Part shown: positions 33,884 through 42,476 of the stretch, piece after piece
How positions within the stretch are numbered: the stretch's first letter is position 1
How the letters are laid out: every line of letters starts with the position of its first letter
NCBI GenBank assembly: GCA_022841375.1
Contig: JALHRQ010000004.1
Coordinates: 1 to 64,000, forward strand
Source: Burkholderiales bacterium
GTDB lineage: Bacteria; Pseudomonadota; Gammaproteobacteria; Burkholderiales; SG8-41
Direction of reading: 5' to 3'
DNA length: 64,000 bases
Made by a program: the position numbers and the translations under genes
Notes under the pieces: model-generated
Told to the model about the DNA's origin: nothing
Databases searched by the model: none
What the model saw: the letters and a program-made list of their open reading frames with translations, nothing else

Positions 33884-34918
33884 TCAGGCGCCGCCGCCAA
33901 CCCTGGCCTGCAGCAGCGCGTAGTTCGCGGCGTCCATTTTGATCTCGCCCCGGTTGATGCGGCGGTCGATTTCAGTGACGGCATCGTTGGCGGGTGTTGC
34001 GATGCCGAGTTCCCGGCCTCTGGTGGAGACGAGACCGCTGATATACGCGATTTCGCTGGCACGTCCCTTCAGATGGTCGTGAATCGGCGCGGTGCGGCCG
34101 CCGCCGACATGGGACAGCAGTGTTTTCATCGTGGTGATCAGGTTCTCGTCGCTGGAGCCGGCGAATTCATCGGCGCGAAGTCCGAAAATCGGCTCCATGC
34201 GGTAACCCAGTGCCTTGCCGACAGTCATTGATTCGCGGCCGAGTTTGACCGAGATGTCGAACATGCCGGGCAGTGCTGCCGCTTCGAAATTACGCAGGCC
34301 CAGCAGGCTGAATGGCCCCATGGTCATGGTGTTGGCGATCAGCTTGGTCCACTTCGCACCGTAAATATTGTTGGTGACATCGCAGCGGCCGACCTTGCCG
34401 AGGATGGCGCAGATGTCCTTGACCCGCGGCGTAAGCCGGCCGTCGAGTTCGCCGACGCCGAACCATGAGCCCTTGCGCGTGGTGTTGCGCTGGATCGTGC
34501 CCTGGGTGAACAATTCCGCCTGCAATTCCACGACACAGCCGATAACACGCTCGCGGCCGATGATGGAGGCGATCGCATCATCGTTCATGCCGTTCTGCGC
34601 ACCGACAATGACGCCGTCGGATTTCAGGTACGGTTTGATGAATTCTGCCATCCAGCGGGTGTCGTTGGATTTACACGCCAGGAATACGACGTCGAATTCG
34701 AGGTTGGCCGAAGACATGTTGCACAGGTTCAGCGCATTGACCGGCACCTGAAAATGCGAATCCTTGAACTGGATCTGCAGTCCGTTGTTTTTCATGGCGC
34801 GCACATGCGATGGCCACTGGTCGATCAGCGTGACGTCAAGGCCGGCATGCGTCAGGTCCGCTCCGATGCTGCTGCCAATGGCGCCGCTGCCAAGAATTGC
34901 GATTTTTTTGGTTTTCAT
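33884..34918 (-). CDS. 2-dehydropantoate 2-reductase family oxidoreductase (PanE/ApbA-like)
   Basis: 344 residues. The N-terminal Rossmann signature is 'ILGSGAIGSSIGADL', and the catalytic-lysine helix is 'GAKWTKLIANTM'. It is longer than housekeeping PanE (about 300). It lies with an MmgE/PrpD gene and two receptors rather than with pan genes, so it more likely reduces another 2-oxoacid or oxidises a 2-hydroxyacid. A dispersed repeat lies upstream (34976-35033). No ribosome site is obvious. Confidence 0.83.
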   Translation of the reverse strand: MKTKKIAILGSGAIGSSIGADLTHAGLDVTLIDQWPSHVRAMKNNGLQIQFKDSHFQVPVNALNLCNMSSANLEFDVVFLACKSNDTRWMAEFIKPYLKSDGVIVGAQNGMNDDAIASIIGRERVIGCVVELQAELFTQGTIQRNTTRKGSWFGVGELDGRLTPRVKDICAILGKVGRCDVTNNIYGAKWTKLIANTMTMGPFSLLGLRNFEAAALPGMFDISVKLGRESMTVGKALGYRMEPIFGLRADEFAGSSDENLITTMKTLLSHVGGGRTAPIHDHLKGRASEIAYISGLVSTRGRELGIATPANDAVTEIDRRINRGEIKMDAANYALLQARVGGGA

Positions 34919-34975
34919 GGGTATGAGCCGAGTTACTGGTATCTGCTTGTGTTCGTGCGGCCACGCAAATTTTTC

Positions 34976-35033
34976 CCGTTCGCCCTGAGCCTGTCGAAGG
35001 GTGAACGGGCTTCGACGAGCTCAGCCCGAACGG
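34976..35033. repeat. Dispersed palindromic intergenic repeat, copy 2
   Basis: Bases 34976-35001 are the exact reverse complement of 3250-3275 (26 of 26). The second arm, around 'GCTCAGCCCGAACGG' (35019-35033), mirrors the first with one mismatch and a one-base gap. It occupies the gap between the reductase and PrpD-like genes. Confidence 0.75.
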
Positions 35034-35061
35034 TGGTGGTGGAGAGTGACGTCGTGCTGAA

Positions 35062-36444
35062 TCATTCCCTGCGTTGTGCCGCCAGCGCCAGCAGCTCGCG
35101 CACCGAATGGTTTTCGATGTCCAGCGCGACTTTGGCGATGGCATCCACCGGCAGTTGCGGATTGATGCCGCGGAATTTTTCAGTGACGCCCCGGGCATCG
35201 ACCGGATTGTCGATCGATCCGGTCGGATTGAGGATGTCCTGGCGTACCCACTGGCCGTCTTTTTCCGCAGCCACCCAGCCGGCAAAGTGTTTGGGATACA
35301 GCGCATCGAGTTTGGGGTCGTGTTCGCAGTCGAGTTGTGCGGCGAGTTTGATCAGCGCAGGGTCACCCATCCGCGCTTCGGTGAACTGCGGCGGCAGCAC
35401 CTTGCCGTCGACCAGCGCCGCGGCAATCACGTAACGCAGGCTCATCTGCGCGTTGAGTGCGCTGCCCGGCGCATACACAAAGCCGCACTGCACATCGACC
35501 ACGTTGGACAGGCCGACCTTGACCTTGCGGTTGAGATCCCACGGTGCACCGATCTTGTTGCGCACGGCAAGAGCCGCATCAATATAGGCATGTGTACTGC
35601 CGCAGCAGGAGTAGGGCTTGATGGAGTTGGTTTCGGTATGCCAGACGCGCCCCAGATCGCGGGTCAACAGCGTGGCGTCGGAATCGTCGGAATGCGCTTT
35701 CAGCACGCCGCCATCACCGTATTCGTATATTTGCGTTGGCCCGGTGAAACCCAGCGCAGCAAGTTCCGCGGCGAGCACGCCGGAATGCGCAGCTTTGCCG
35801 GCATGCAGCCGTTTGCTCATCGTGCCGTCGGCGTTGAAAGCCCAGGTGCCGGCCCCCTGCGTGCCGGCGAGGCCCAGCGCCCAGGTGGTCTGTTCCGGAT
35901 TGAGTTTTAACAACGAGGCGCAGGCTGCGGCTGCGGCGAACGGGCCGTAGATACCGGTGATGTGCCAGCCGCGCAACCGGGTTGCCGACGGATTGGAGGC
36001 GAGGCTGGAACGGATCATCGTTTCGTAACCGGCGGCGATGGCCGTGACCAGTGCTTTGCCGTCGGCATTGAGTTTTTCGGCCATCGCGATGGCCGCGGGT
36101 ATGGCGACTGCGCCGGCGTGCAGTTTGGCGTTGTGATAATCGTCGAGTTCAAAAGCATGTGCGGCGACACCGTTGACCAGCGCCGCATCGGCAACGCGCA
36201 GCGACGGGGATTTTTCACCCCACACCGTGGCTTCGCCTTTGCCCCCGCCCCCGGTGCGCGCCCACTTGAGCATCATGTCGGCCCACGGCGTGCACCAGCC
36301 GTAGACACCGCAGCCCAGCGTATCGAGAATCGCAATGCGCACGACTTCGCGGGTGCGTGGCGGAATGTCTTCGTATTTAAGGCTGCTGATCCAGGCCGCG
36401 AGTTCACGGGTCGGGGCGCCGACGGCGCGACGGTCGTTGTTCAT
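35062..36444 (-). CDS. MmgE/PrpD-family protein (copy 1)
   Basis: 460 residues, soluble. The family includes 2-methylcitrate dehydratase and cis-aconitate decarboxylase. 'VNGVAAHAFELDDYHN' and 'HAGKAAHSGVLAAELAALGFTGP' are its hallmark segments. It has a strong AGGAGG ribosome site. It is the first gene of the minus-strand unit with the reductase and two Bug receptors, and it diverges from the TcuA-like flavoprotein. Dehydration or decarboxylation of a tricarboxylate is a fair inference. Confidence 0.86.
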   Translation of the reverse strand: MNNDRRAVGAPTRELAAWISSLKYEDIPPRTREVVRIAILDTLGCGVYGWCTPWADMMLKWARTGGGGKGEATVWGEKSPSLRVADAALVNGVAAHAFELDDYHNAKLHAGAVAIPAAIAMAEKLNADGKALVTAIAAGYETMIRSSLASNPSATRLRGWHITGIYGPFAAAAACASLLKLNPEQTTWALGLAGTQGAGTWAFNADGTMSKRLHAGKAAHSGVLAAELAALGFTGPTQIYEYGDGGVLKAHSDDSDATLLTRDLGRVWHTETNSIKPYSCCGSTHAYIDAALAVRNKIGAPWDLNRKVKVGLSNVVDVQCGFVYAPGSALNAQMSLRYVIAAALVDGKVLPPQFTEARMGDPALIKLAAQLDCEHDPKLDALYPKHFAGWVAAEKDGQWVRQDILNPTGSIDNPVDARGVTEKFRGINPQLPVDAIAKVALDIENHSVRELLALAAQRRE

Positions 36445-36550
36445 GGCGGGTTCCTCCTTTGTTGAAACCAGTTTACCCCACCACGACGTTTTGCAAATAC
36501 TCGCCTTTAAATGAAGTCCATATAATGTTCAAAAACCCCTGTTCGCTTCC

Positions 36551-36580
36551 TTGACACATTTTTACGGGCCGTCGCATACT
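36551..36580 (+). promoter_or_regulatory. Candidate sigma-70 promoter for the TcuA-like gene
   Basis: A perfect TTGACA (36551-36556), an 18-bp spacer and CATACT (36575-36580, 4/6) lie about 90 bp before the ATG. A perfect TATAAT also occurs at 36521-36526 but lacks a usable -35 at the right distance. Confidence 0.6.
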
Positions 36581-36672
36581 TCATTCACAGGTGAATTCCG
36601 CAGCTTAGGTAACGCATTCACGAGGTTTTTCCGGTCCGGTTTACCCCTTAGATGTAATCAGGAGTCCATAAA

Positions 36673-38295
36673 ATGGAATATGATGTAATTGTTGTTGGTG
36701 GCGGCAATGCCGCTTGTGCTGCGGCCGTTTCGGCGCGCGAAAACGGCGCCAAAAAAGTTTTACTGCTGGAAAAAGCGCCCAAAGGGCAGCGCGGCGGCAA
36801 CACTCACTTCAGCGGGGCTATATTCCGCTTTGTATTCAACCACCCCGACGAAATTGATCGTTTCGTGCCGGATGTTGAAGAGGAATATCCGGGTTTCCAT
36901 TCCGGCGTGCCGACTTACCCGCATGAGGCATTCACTGATGACCTGATGCGCGTCACCGACGGCAAATCCGATCCCGAACTGTCGAAGCTGCTGATCGATG
37001 AATCGTACGACACCACCTGCTGGATGCAGGATGTCGGCAAACACCACTTCGAACTGGCCAAGTCGGTGATGGGTATCCGGGTCGGCGACAAGATCAAATG
37101 GCCGAAAGGTGCGATCGTGCGCACTGTGCACGAGGGCGTCGGCCTGTCACAGCAGTGGTTCAAGACCTGCGAAGACATGGGCGTCGAGATTCGCTATGAA
37201 GCCCACGTGCTCGATCTGGCGATGGACGGGCAGGGGGCGGTGCGCGGCATCCAGGTGCGCGGCCACAAGGGACTGGAAACGATCAAGGCGCGCGCGGTGA
37301 TTCTCGCCAGCGGCGGTTTCGAAACCAACCCGGCGTGGCGCACGCATTTTCTCGGCCAGGAATGGGGCCACGCCAAAGTGCGCGGCTCGAACTTCAACTA
37401 CGGCGACGGCCTGCGCATGGCGATCGACGCCGGCGCGATGCCCTGGGGCCACTGGGGCGGCTGCCATGCCACACCCATCGTCGCCAGTGCACCCGACTAC
37501 GGCCGCAAGGACCTCACCGACAAGACCAACCGCCTGTCTTATCCGTATGGCGTGATGATCAACGTCGAAGGCAAACGCTGGATTGATGAAGGCGTTGATT
37601 TCCAGGCCTTCACTTATGCCAAATACGGCGGCTTGATCCTCAAGCAGCCGAAGAGCCTGGTCTATCAGATCTTTGATGCCAAATCGATGCATCTCCTCGA
37701 GCCGCGTTACTCCACCAGCGAGCCGTTCAAATCCGACACGTTGGAAGGTCTGGTCAAGCAGCTCAACGTCAACCACGCCGAAGCGATGAAATCGCTGAAG
37801 GCCTACAACGACGCCTGCGGTCGCGGCGGTCCGTTCAATGCCGCGGTGCTTGACGGCCTGCACACCGAAGGCATCGACCCGCCGAAAACCAACTGGGCGC
37901 AGAAACTCGACACCCCGCCTTATGTATCTTGGCCGGTGACCAGCGGCATTACCTTCACCTTCGGCGGGCTGAAAATCGACAAACACGCGCGGGTCATTTC
38001 AACCGGCTGGAAACCCATCCCCGGTCTCTACACCTGCGGCGAAATGGTCGGCGGCCTGTTCCATTACAACTACCCGCTGGGCACCGGGCTGATGTCGGGG
38101 GCCGTGTTCGGCCGCATCGCCGGTCGTGAGGCGGCGAAGGAAGCGTTGGGCGGCAAGGGCCAAGGAAAATCAGCGGCTAAAGGCGCGGTGAAAAAAGCGG
38201 TGCAGAAAAAGACTGCGGCTAAAAAAGTTGTAGCGAAAAAAGCACCGGCGAAAAAAACAGCCAAGCCGGTGAAGAAGGCGGTCAAGAAGAAGTAA
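36673..38295 (+). CDS. FAD-dependent tricarballylate dehydrogenase-like flavoprotein with Lys/Ala-rich tail
   Basis: 540 residues. Residues 1-490 form a fumarate-reductase/TcuA-type flavoprotein: the FAD fold 'VIVVGGGNAACAAAVSARE', 'EKAPKGQRGGNTHFSG', and the C-terminal FAD end 'LYTCGEMVGGLFHYNYPLGTGLMSG'. TcuA oxidises tricarballylate to cis-aconitate, and the divergent PrpD and Bug genes fit tricarboxylate use. The last 46 residues are unlike the family: 19 are Lys and nearly all the rest Ala, Val, Thr or Pro ('KKTAAKKVVAKKAPAKKTAK'), like a histone-H1/AlgP tail. GGAG precedes the ATG, and a strong terminator follows 20 bp after the stop. Confidence 0.85.
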   Translation: MEYDVIVVGGGNAACAAAVSARENGAKKVLLLEKAPKGQRGGNTHFSGAIFRFVFNHPDEIDRFVPDVEEEYPGFHSGVPTYPHEAFTDDLMRVTDGKSDPELSKLLIDESYDTTCWMQDVGKHHFELAKSVMGIRVGDKIKWPKGAIVRTVHEGVGLSQQWFKTCEDMGVEIRYEAHVLDLAMDGQGAVRGIQVRGHKGLETIKARAVILASGGFETNPAWRTHFLGQEWGHAKVRGSNFNYGDGLRMAIDAGAMPWGHWGGCHATPIVASAPDYGRKDLTDKTNRLSYPYGVMINVEGKRWIDEGVDFQAFTYAKYGGLILKQPKSLVYQIFDAKSMHLLEPRYSTSEPFKSDTLEGLVKQLNVNHAEAMKSLKAYNDACGRGGPFNAAVLDGLHTEGIDPPKTNWAQKLDTPPYVSWPVTSGITFTFGGLKIDKHARVISTGWKPIPGLYTCGEMVGGLFHYNYPLGTGLMSGAVFGRIAGREAAKEALGGKGQGKSAAKGAVKKAVQKKTAAKKVVAKKAPAKKTAKPVKKAVKKK

Positions 38296-38315
38296 CCGTT
38301 TTCAATGCAATAAAC

Positions 38316-38353
38316 TCAAACAAAAGCCGGGCAATTTCCCGGCTTTTGTTTGA
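38316..38353 (+). terminator. Strong intrinsic terminator after the TcuA-like gene
   Basis: A 16-bp perfect stem (38316-38331 with 38338-38353) has a GCCGGG/CCCGGC core, a six-base loop and a T-rich descending arm (CTTTTGTTTG). Confidence 0.9.
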
Positions 38354-38402
38354 AGCAAAGGAATGGTTTTTGTGAATAACCGGATTTGCTACATTGGTGG
38401 CT

Positions 38403-39311
38403 ATGACTTCGAGTGGCCCCATGGTTGAACAGAATCGCATCCGCAAGTTGGTATATATATCCGGCGCTGTCGCCGGATTCCTGATCGCTACCGCGTGGGT
38501 GCTCTACGCGGTGTTTACCTCCACCGGTTCCACCGCGCCTCTCGGCCTGCTCCTGATCCCGTTCTACGGCGCCCTTGCGGCCCTCGGGGGTTATGCCGTG
38601 GTGTTCGTGGTTTACACCTTGGCTGACGTTCTCGCCGGGCGCCTGCCGTTGCGAAGCGTTCCCGGGTTTTGGGCAACTGCCCTGGTTGTCGTTACTTTGC
38701 TGTTCGGTGTTGCGGTGCTGCTGTATCGAGACGCAATGACGGTGGCATCGGATCCGCAGTCATCCCCGGATGAATTGATGGCGGTCAGCCAGCGCTGGTT
38801 GCCGTTATGGCGCGTTGATGTGTTTATCGCGCTGGCAAAGAACCCGGCGACGCCGGGCGTGTTGCTGGCGGCGATGGCGGAGCAGAAGGAAAGTCATGCG
38901 CTGGTATCGCTGGTCGGCGCCAATCCCGGAACGCCGGTGGTGACACTGGAAAAAATTGCCGCCGGTTCGCGCAGCTATGATCGGGTTGCCGGCGTTGCCG
39001 AAAATCCGCAGATCACACCGGCGATTGCGGAACGCCTGGCGAATGTTGCGCAGAAAGATTTTCGCGATGATCTGGAATACCGGCTGTACCAGACCTTCGT
39101 GCTGGCAGCACTGGCGCGCAATCCAGCGACGCCGCAGCCCGTTTTCGACCGGCTGGCGGCACGGGAAAAACCCGAATATTTCCTCGCGGTGGCGATCATT
39201 TACGCCGACCGTGCAAGCTGCACGCAGATTGCACGTGCGGGTGAAACCGGTGGCGAGAATGAGGTGGTGCGTGCGACTGCACAATCGCAGATGAAGAGAC
39301 GGGGCTGCTGA
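38403..39311 (+). CDS. Membrane-anchored protein with LRV-like helical repeats
   Basis: 302 residues. Three hydrophobic segments come first ('LVYISGAVAGFLIATAWVLY', 'FYGALAALGGYAVVFVVYTL', 'FWATALVVVTLLFGVAVLLY'). A soluble region then holds four repeats of the type 'ALAKNPATPGVLLAAMA', 'VGANPGTPVVTLEKIA', 'VAENPQITPAIAERLAN' and 'LARNPATPQPVFDRLA'. The N-P-A-T-P spacing is that of leucine-rich-repeat variants (LRV), a right-handed helical solenoid usually involved in protein contacts. No cysteine cluster of the classical LRV protein is present. The start could also be GTG at 38394 or ATG at 38421. Role unknown. Confidence 0.6.
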   Translation: MTSSGPMVEQNRIRKLVYISGAVAGFLIATAWVLYAVFTSTGSTAPLGLLLIPFYGALAALGGYAVVFVVYTLADVLAGRLPLRSVPGFWATALVVVTLLFGVAVLLYRDAMTVASDPQSSPDELMAVSQRWLPLWRVDVFIALAKNPATPGVLLAAMAEQKESHALVSLVGANPGTPVVTLEKIAAGSRSYDRVAGVAENPQITPAIAERLANVAQKDFRDDLEYRLYQTFVLAALARNPATPQPVFDRLAAREKPEYFLAVAIIYADRASCTQIARAGETGGENEVVRATAQSQMKRRGC

Positions 39312-39382
39312 CAAGGCAGGGCTGTCGGGAGTTTATGAGGCAAGGTGCGTCCTGTACCTTCCTGCGCTTAACCGGTGGTTAT

Positions 39383-39396
39383 GTACGATTTCGTAC
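39383..39396. promoter_or_regulatory. Palindromic operator-like site GTACGA-TT-TCGTAC
   Basis: A perfect six-base inverted repeat with a two-base centre lies about 140 bp before the small ORF and Crp-type regulator. A second palindrome, AATAAGCTTATT, lies at 39494-39505 just before the ribosome site. The first is typical of a dimeric regulator target in size and symmetry and may be bound by the adjacent Crp-type protein. The binding partner is inferred. Confidence 0.5.
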
Positions 39397-39524
39397 GGAG
39401 CATTCATTCCCTGCGGCATAAGGTAGGCGAAGTAACTGCAGCATGCGCGTGATCTGCCCTTATAACCGGGGCCGTGCAGCAAGCTGTTGCCTGAATAAGC
39501 TTATTTCCAGCAAGGACCCTTGAT

Positions 39525-39737
39525 ATGAAAAAACCATCCGAGTCCCCGGGCGTTCCCGACGGTCGCAAAGGTAATGCGCCGGGACCGTTCGTTGAGCAAG
39601 ACACTGGTACCGCTGATGACAGCGGGACGCCAAACCGGCAGGACGTACTGCAGGAGACGCCTCGGGGCGATGTGCCCGCTCAGTCCGAGCGCCCCGCGGA
39701 ACGCGGCAACCAATTACGTCGCCGCCGGCCGGGCTGA
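39525..39737 (+). CDS. Small hydrophilic protein preceding the Crp-type regulator
   Basis: 70 residues, rich in Pro, Gly, Arg and Asp ('DGRKGNAPGPFVEQDTGTAD'), probably disordered, with no hydrophobic segment. AAGGA lies eight bases before the ATG, and the TGA overlaps the next ATG by one base (TGATG), so it looks translated and coupled to the regulator. No family recognised. It could be a leader-type peptide needed for coupled translation of the regulator. Confidence 0.5.
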   Translation: MKKPSESPGVPDGRKGNAPGPFVEQDTGTADDSGTPNRQDVLQETPRGDVPAQSERPAERGNQLRRRRPG

Positions 39738-40480
39738 TGAATTCCGTAAATGGGGTTGTTTCTGTCTCGCCGCCATCCCCGCGGCAAAACCAGATTCTTG
39801 CTGCGTTGCCGCCGGCGGAATATGCGCGGCTGTTGCCTTATCTGGAACTAGCGAAGCTGAAACTCGGTTTGGTGCTTTATGAAACCGGCGAGGAGATGAC
39901 GCATGCCTATTTCCCGATCTCCGGCATTATTTCGCTGCTGTATGTCATGGATAGCGGCGAATCGGCGGAGATTGCGATCACCGGCAATGAAGGTATGGTC
40001 GGGGTTTCGCTGTTCATGGGCGGTGAAAGCACCACCAGTCGTGCCGTATCACAGAATCAGGGCGTCAGTTACCGGCTGGATGCCGATATATTGCGTCGCG
40101 AATTTGCACGGGGCGGGCCGCTGCAGTTCCTCGCGCTGCGATACACGCTGGCGCTGATGACGCAGATGACCCAGACCGCTGCGTGCAACCGGCACCATAC
40201 GCTGGACCAGCAACTGTGCCGCTGGGTGTTGTTGAGCCTGGATTGCCTCACTGGATCGAAACTGGCGATGACCAAGCAGCTGATTGCCAACATGCTCGGC
40301 GTCAGCCCGGAGTGCGTGGTCGAGGCACTGGACAAGTTGCAGAGCGATGGTCTGTTGCATCACAGAAACGGTGTCATTACGGTCACCGACCGGCCCGCCA
40401 TGGAACGTCGCGTCTGCGAGTGTTATAGGGTGGTGAAAAACGAATTCAGCAGGCTGCTGCCCTACAAACTGGCGGCCTGA
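39737..40480 (+). CDS. Crp/Fnr-family transcriptional regulator
   Basis: 247 residues. The N-terminal cyclic-nucleotide-binding-like barrel has 'GIISLLYVMDSGESAEIAI' and 'GNEGMVGVSLFMGGESTTSRAV'. The C-terminal winged helix contains 'MTKQLIANMLGVSPECVVEALDKLQSDGLL'. The barrel lacks the full set of cAMP-contact residues and there is no Cys cluster, so the signal is not cAMP-like with certainty and not oxygen via Fe-S. It is coupled to the small ORF upstream. The neighbouring YihY, secreted and ClsC-like genes suggest control of envelope stress functions; this is inference from position. Confidence 0.83.
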   Translation: MNSVNGVVSVSPPSPRQNQILAALPPAEYARLLPYLELAKLKLGLVLYETGEEMTHAYFPISGIISLLYVMDSGESAEIAITGNEGMVGVSLFMGGESTTSRAVSQNQGVSYRLDADILRREFARGGPLQFLALRYTLALMTQMTQTAACNRHHTLDQQLCRWVLLSLDCLTGSKLAMTKQLIANMLGVSPECVVEALDKLQSDGLLHHRNGVITVTDRPAMERRVCECYRVVKNEFSRLLPYKLAA

Positions 40481-40510
40481 GCCGCGGCAGTTTTGATCTC
40501 ACGGGGCGGA

Positions 40511-41485
40511 TCAGGCTGCTTTCGCGGATTTTTTTACCGTTTTAGTCCGCAGGGCTATCGGCGGCTTGTCTGGATGGTCTGTGCCGAAACGTTCATATTC
40601 CGCGATCACCTGCGCGCCGAGCAGCAGCAGTGTGGCTGCGATCTCTAGGCTGAGAAGCACGATGATGGCCGTGGTCAGCGAGCCGTAGACCACGTTCACC
40701 TGTGAGAATGTGGCCAGATACCACGCCAGACCCTGGCGGATGATTTCCCATAACAAACCCGCTGTGGCGCCGCCGATCAGGGCGTGGCTCGGCCTGATTT
40801 CGACGACCGGCATGAAATAATAGATTGCGGAAATGATCAGAATTTCGCCGGTCAGGGCGGCGAAGTAGAGCGCGAAGTGCGATACGCCGCTGAGCGACCA
40901 CGAATACCCCAAAATGTAGAGTTGTTCTTCCCCGATCGCAATCATTTGCGCAAGAAACAGCGTGCCGACGAACAACCCGATGGCGATAAACGCGATGTAG
41001 ACAAAGGGCAGCAGTGCCGACACCAGCAGGTGCCGCGGGCGCGTCGCCACGCGATGCAGAAAAATCACTGAGATCGCGTTCTCCAGTACCTTGAAGGCGA
41101 GTGAGCTGAAGAAAACCATGCTCACCAGCAGCAGCCAGCCCAGCACCTCGCGTTGTTCCATGAACGCCGCAAGCTCGTTCATCAGCGCACGGCCTTGCCC
41201 CGGCACCATGTGCTCCAGCGCGCGGCGCAGCGTCGTCAGCAGTTCGCCCTGGTCGATGAACTGTGACAGCACGATCACCATCAGGATCATTAGCGGCACG
41301 ATGGACAACAGGGTGTAATAGGCCACTGCGCCAGCCAGCAGCAAGCCCTGGTTGGCGCGAAATGCCCTGATCACCTGGAGCGTGAATGCTCCGGGATGCT
41401 TGAGTATCCGGGCAGTTTGTGGGCTGATCAGGGGCAAAGTGGGTCGCGGGCAGGAAAGTGGCGAGTGGTCTGTCCTCTGCTGCAC
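40511..41485 (-). CDS. YihY/virulence factor BrkB family inner-membrane protein
   Basis: 324 residues with six predicted membrane segments. The hallmark 'AGAVAYYTLLSIVPLMILMV' and the later 'ATAGLLWEIIRQGLAWYLATF' and 'VVYGSLTTAIIVLLSLEIAA' match the UPF0761/YihY family. Once described as RNase BN by error, these are membrane proteins of unsettled function. It is the last of three minus-strand genes with the secreted protein and the phospholipase-D-like gene. The C-terminus is a short basic tail. Confidence 0.87.
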   Translation of the reverse strand: MQQRTDHSPLSCPRPTLPLISPQTARILKHPGAFTLQVIRAFRANQGLLLAGAVAYYTLLSIVPLMILMVIVLSQFIDQGELLTTLRRALEHMVPGQGRALMNELAAFMEQREVLGWLLLVSMVFFSSLAFKVLENAISVIFLHRVATRPRHLLVSALLPFVYIAFIAIGLFVGTLFLAQMIAIGEEQLYILGYSWSLSGVSHFALYFAALTGEILIISAIYYFMPVVEIRPSHALIGGATAGLLWEIIRQGLAWYLATFSQVNVVYGSLTTAIIVLLSLEIAATLLLLGAQVIAEYERFGTDHPDKPPIALRTKTVKKSAKAA

Positions 41486-41511
41486 GGGATTGTGGCGGAG
41501 GCTGCGATCAA

Positions 41512-42465
41512 TCAGCCCGTGCGTCTCGCGGGGAGTGTCGCCTGCTGCCGGCGGTATTCCCGGCGTTTCATCTCGAGGTAGGCGCTGCGTTCGATTTCAT
41601 GCAACTGGCGCGGATAAAGCTCGGTGGCCGTAAACCAGTCGTGGAGGCGCTTTTCTAATTGCGCAGGAAGCGGCTGGGACAGGGCGCCGAGGAAGGCTTC
41701 GATGGCGAGGTAATAACGCATCGTGTTGCGTTCCACTGCGCCGCGCATGCCGCCGATGTGACGAGGCTGACCGTCGGCCTGGATGCCGGATTGGGTGAAT
41801 CCCACCCGATCACGCCCGGCGGTGCCGAGATAGGCCTGCATTGCCAGTTGCCCCAGAAGTCCGTAGGCATAAGCATAGGAGAGGTGAATGAAAGTCTGTC
41901 CGTTATCCAGCGGTACGGCTTCGAATGCCAGGCGGTAATTACTGGTGCCTAGTGGCCCTGCGTCAGCGTTCAACAGGACCTGCAAGTAGTCTGCCGTTTT
42001 CGCGCCGACACGATAGACCATGTCCATCCGGTAGGTGTCATCCAGAGCCTGGTCGCGTTTCTCCCCGACGTTGACGTTGAGAATGCTTCCCGCGCCGGTG
42101 GTCAAGGCACGGCAATACTTGGTATTGAGATGCAAAATCAGGATGTCGCACCAGCGTGCGGGATTGTTCAAATGGGCGGACACCGTGACAAACGGGTGAT
42201 CAATCAGGGCATAAATGCTGCCCCTCACGCTGCCCGCCGCTTCGCTGGAATCCAGTGCCAGCGGACGTTGAAATGCGTTGTTGGTGAGTCGGTCCTGCAG
42301 GGCGCCGTGCCGTGCACGCAGTGCGGCGCTGGATGTGGATGGGGTGGTTTCGGCGGCGTTGACTGCACCAATGCCGGTTCCGGTGCACAGCATGAAGAGG
42401 GCAAATATACATGGCGTCGCGCCCGTCCAGATGGCTGCAGCCCGTCGAAGGAGTGGGCTTGTCAT
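41512..42465 (-). CDS. Secreted protein of unknown function linked to the ClsC-like gene
   Basis: 317 residues from the ATG at 42465, with AGGAA eight bases upstream; an ATG at 42546 lies inside the preceding gene. The signal peptide is 'IFALFMLCTGTGIGAVNAAE'. The mature protein has no motif I recognise. It contains 'YRMDMVYRVGAKTADYLQVLL' and 'HLSYAYAYGLLGQLAMQAYL', consistent with a lipid-binding or START-like fold, but that is a guess. It starts 12 bp after the ClsC-like stop, so the two act from one message. Confidence 0.65.
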   Translation of the reverse strand: MTSPLLRRAAAIWTGATPCIFALFMLCTGTGIGAVNAAETTPSTSSAALRARHGALQDRLTNNAFQRPLALDSSEAAGSVRGSIYALIDHPFVTVSAHLNNPARWCDILILHLNTKYCRALTTGAGSILNVNVGEKRDQALDDTYRMDMVYRVGAKTADYLQVLLNADAGPLGTSNYRLAFEAVPLDNGQTFIHLSYAYAYGLLGQLAMQAYLGTAGRDRVGFTQSGIQADGQPRHIGGMRGAVERNTMRYYLAIEAFLGALSQPLPAQLEKRLHDWFTATELYPRQLHEIERSAYLEMKRREYRRQQATLPARRTG

Positions 42466-42476
42466 GAAGCGTATTC

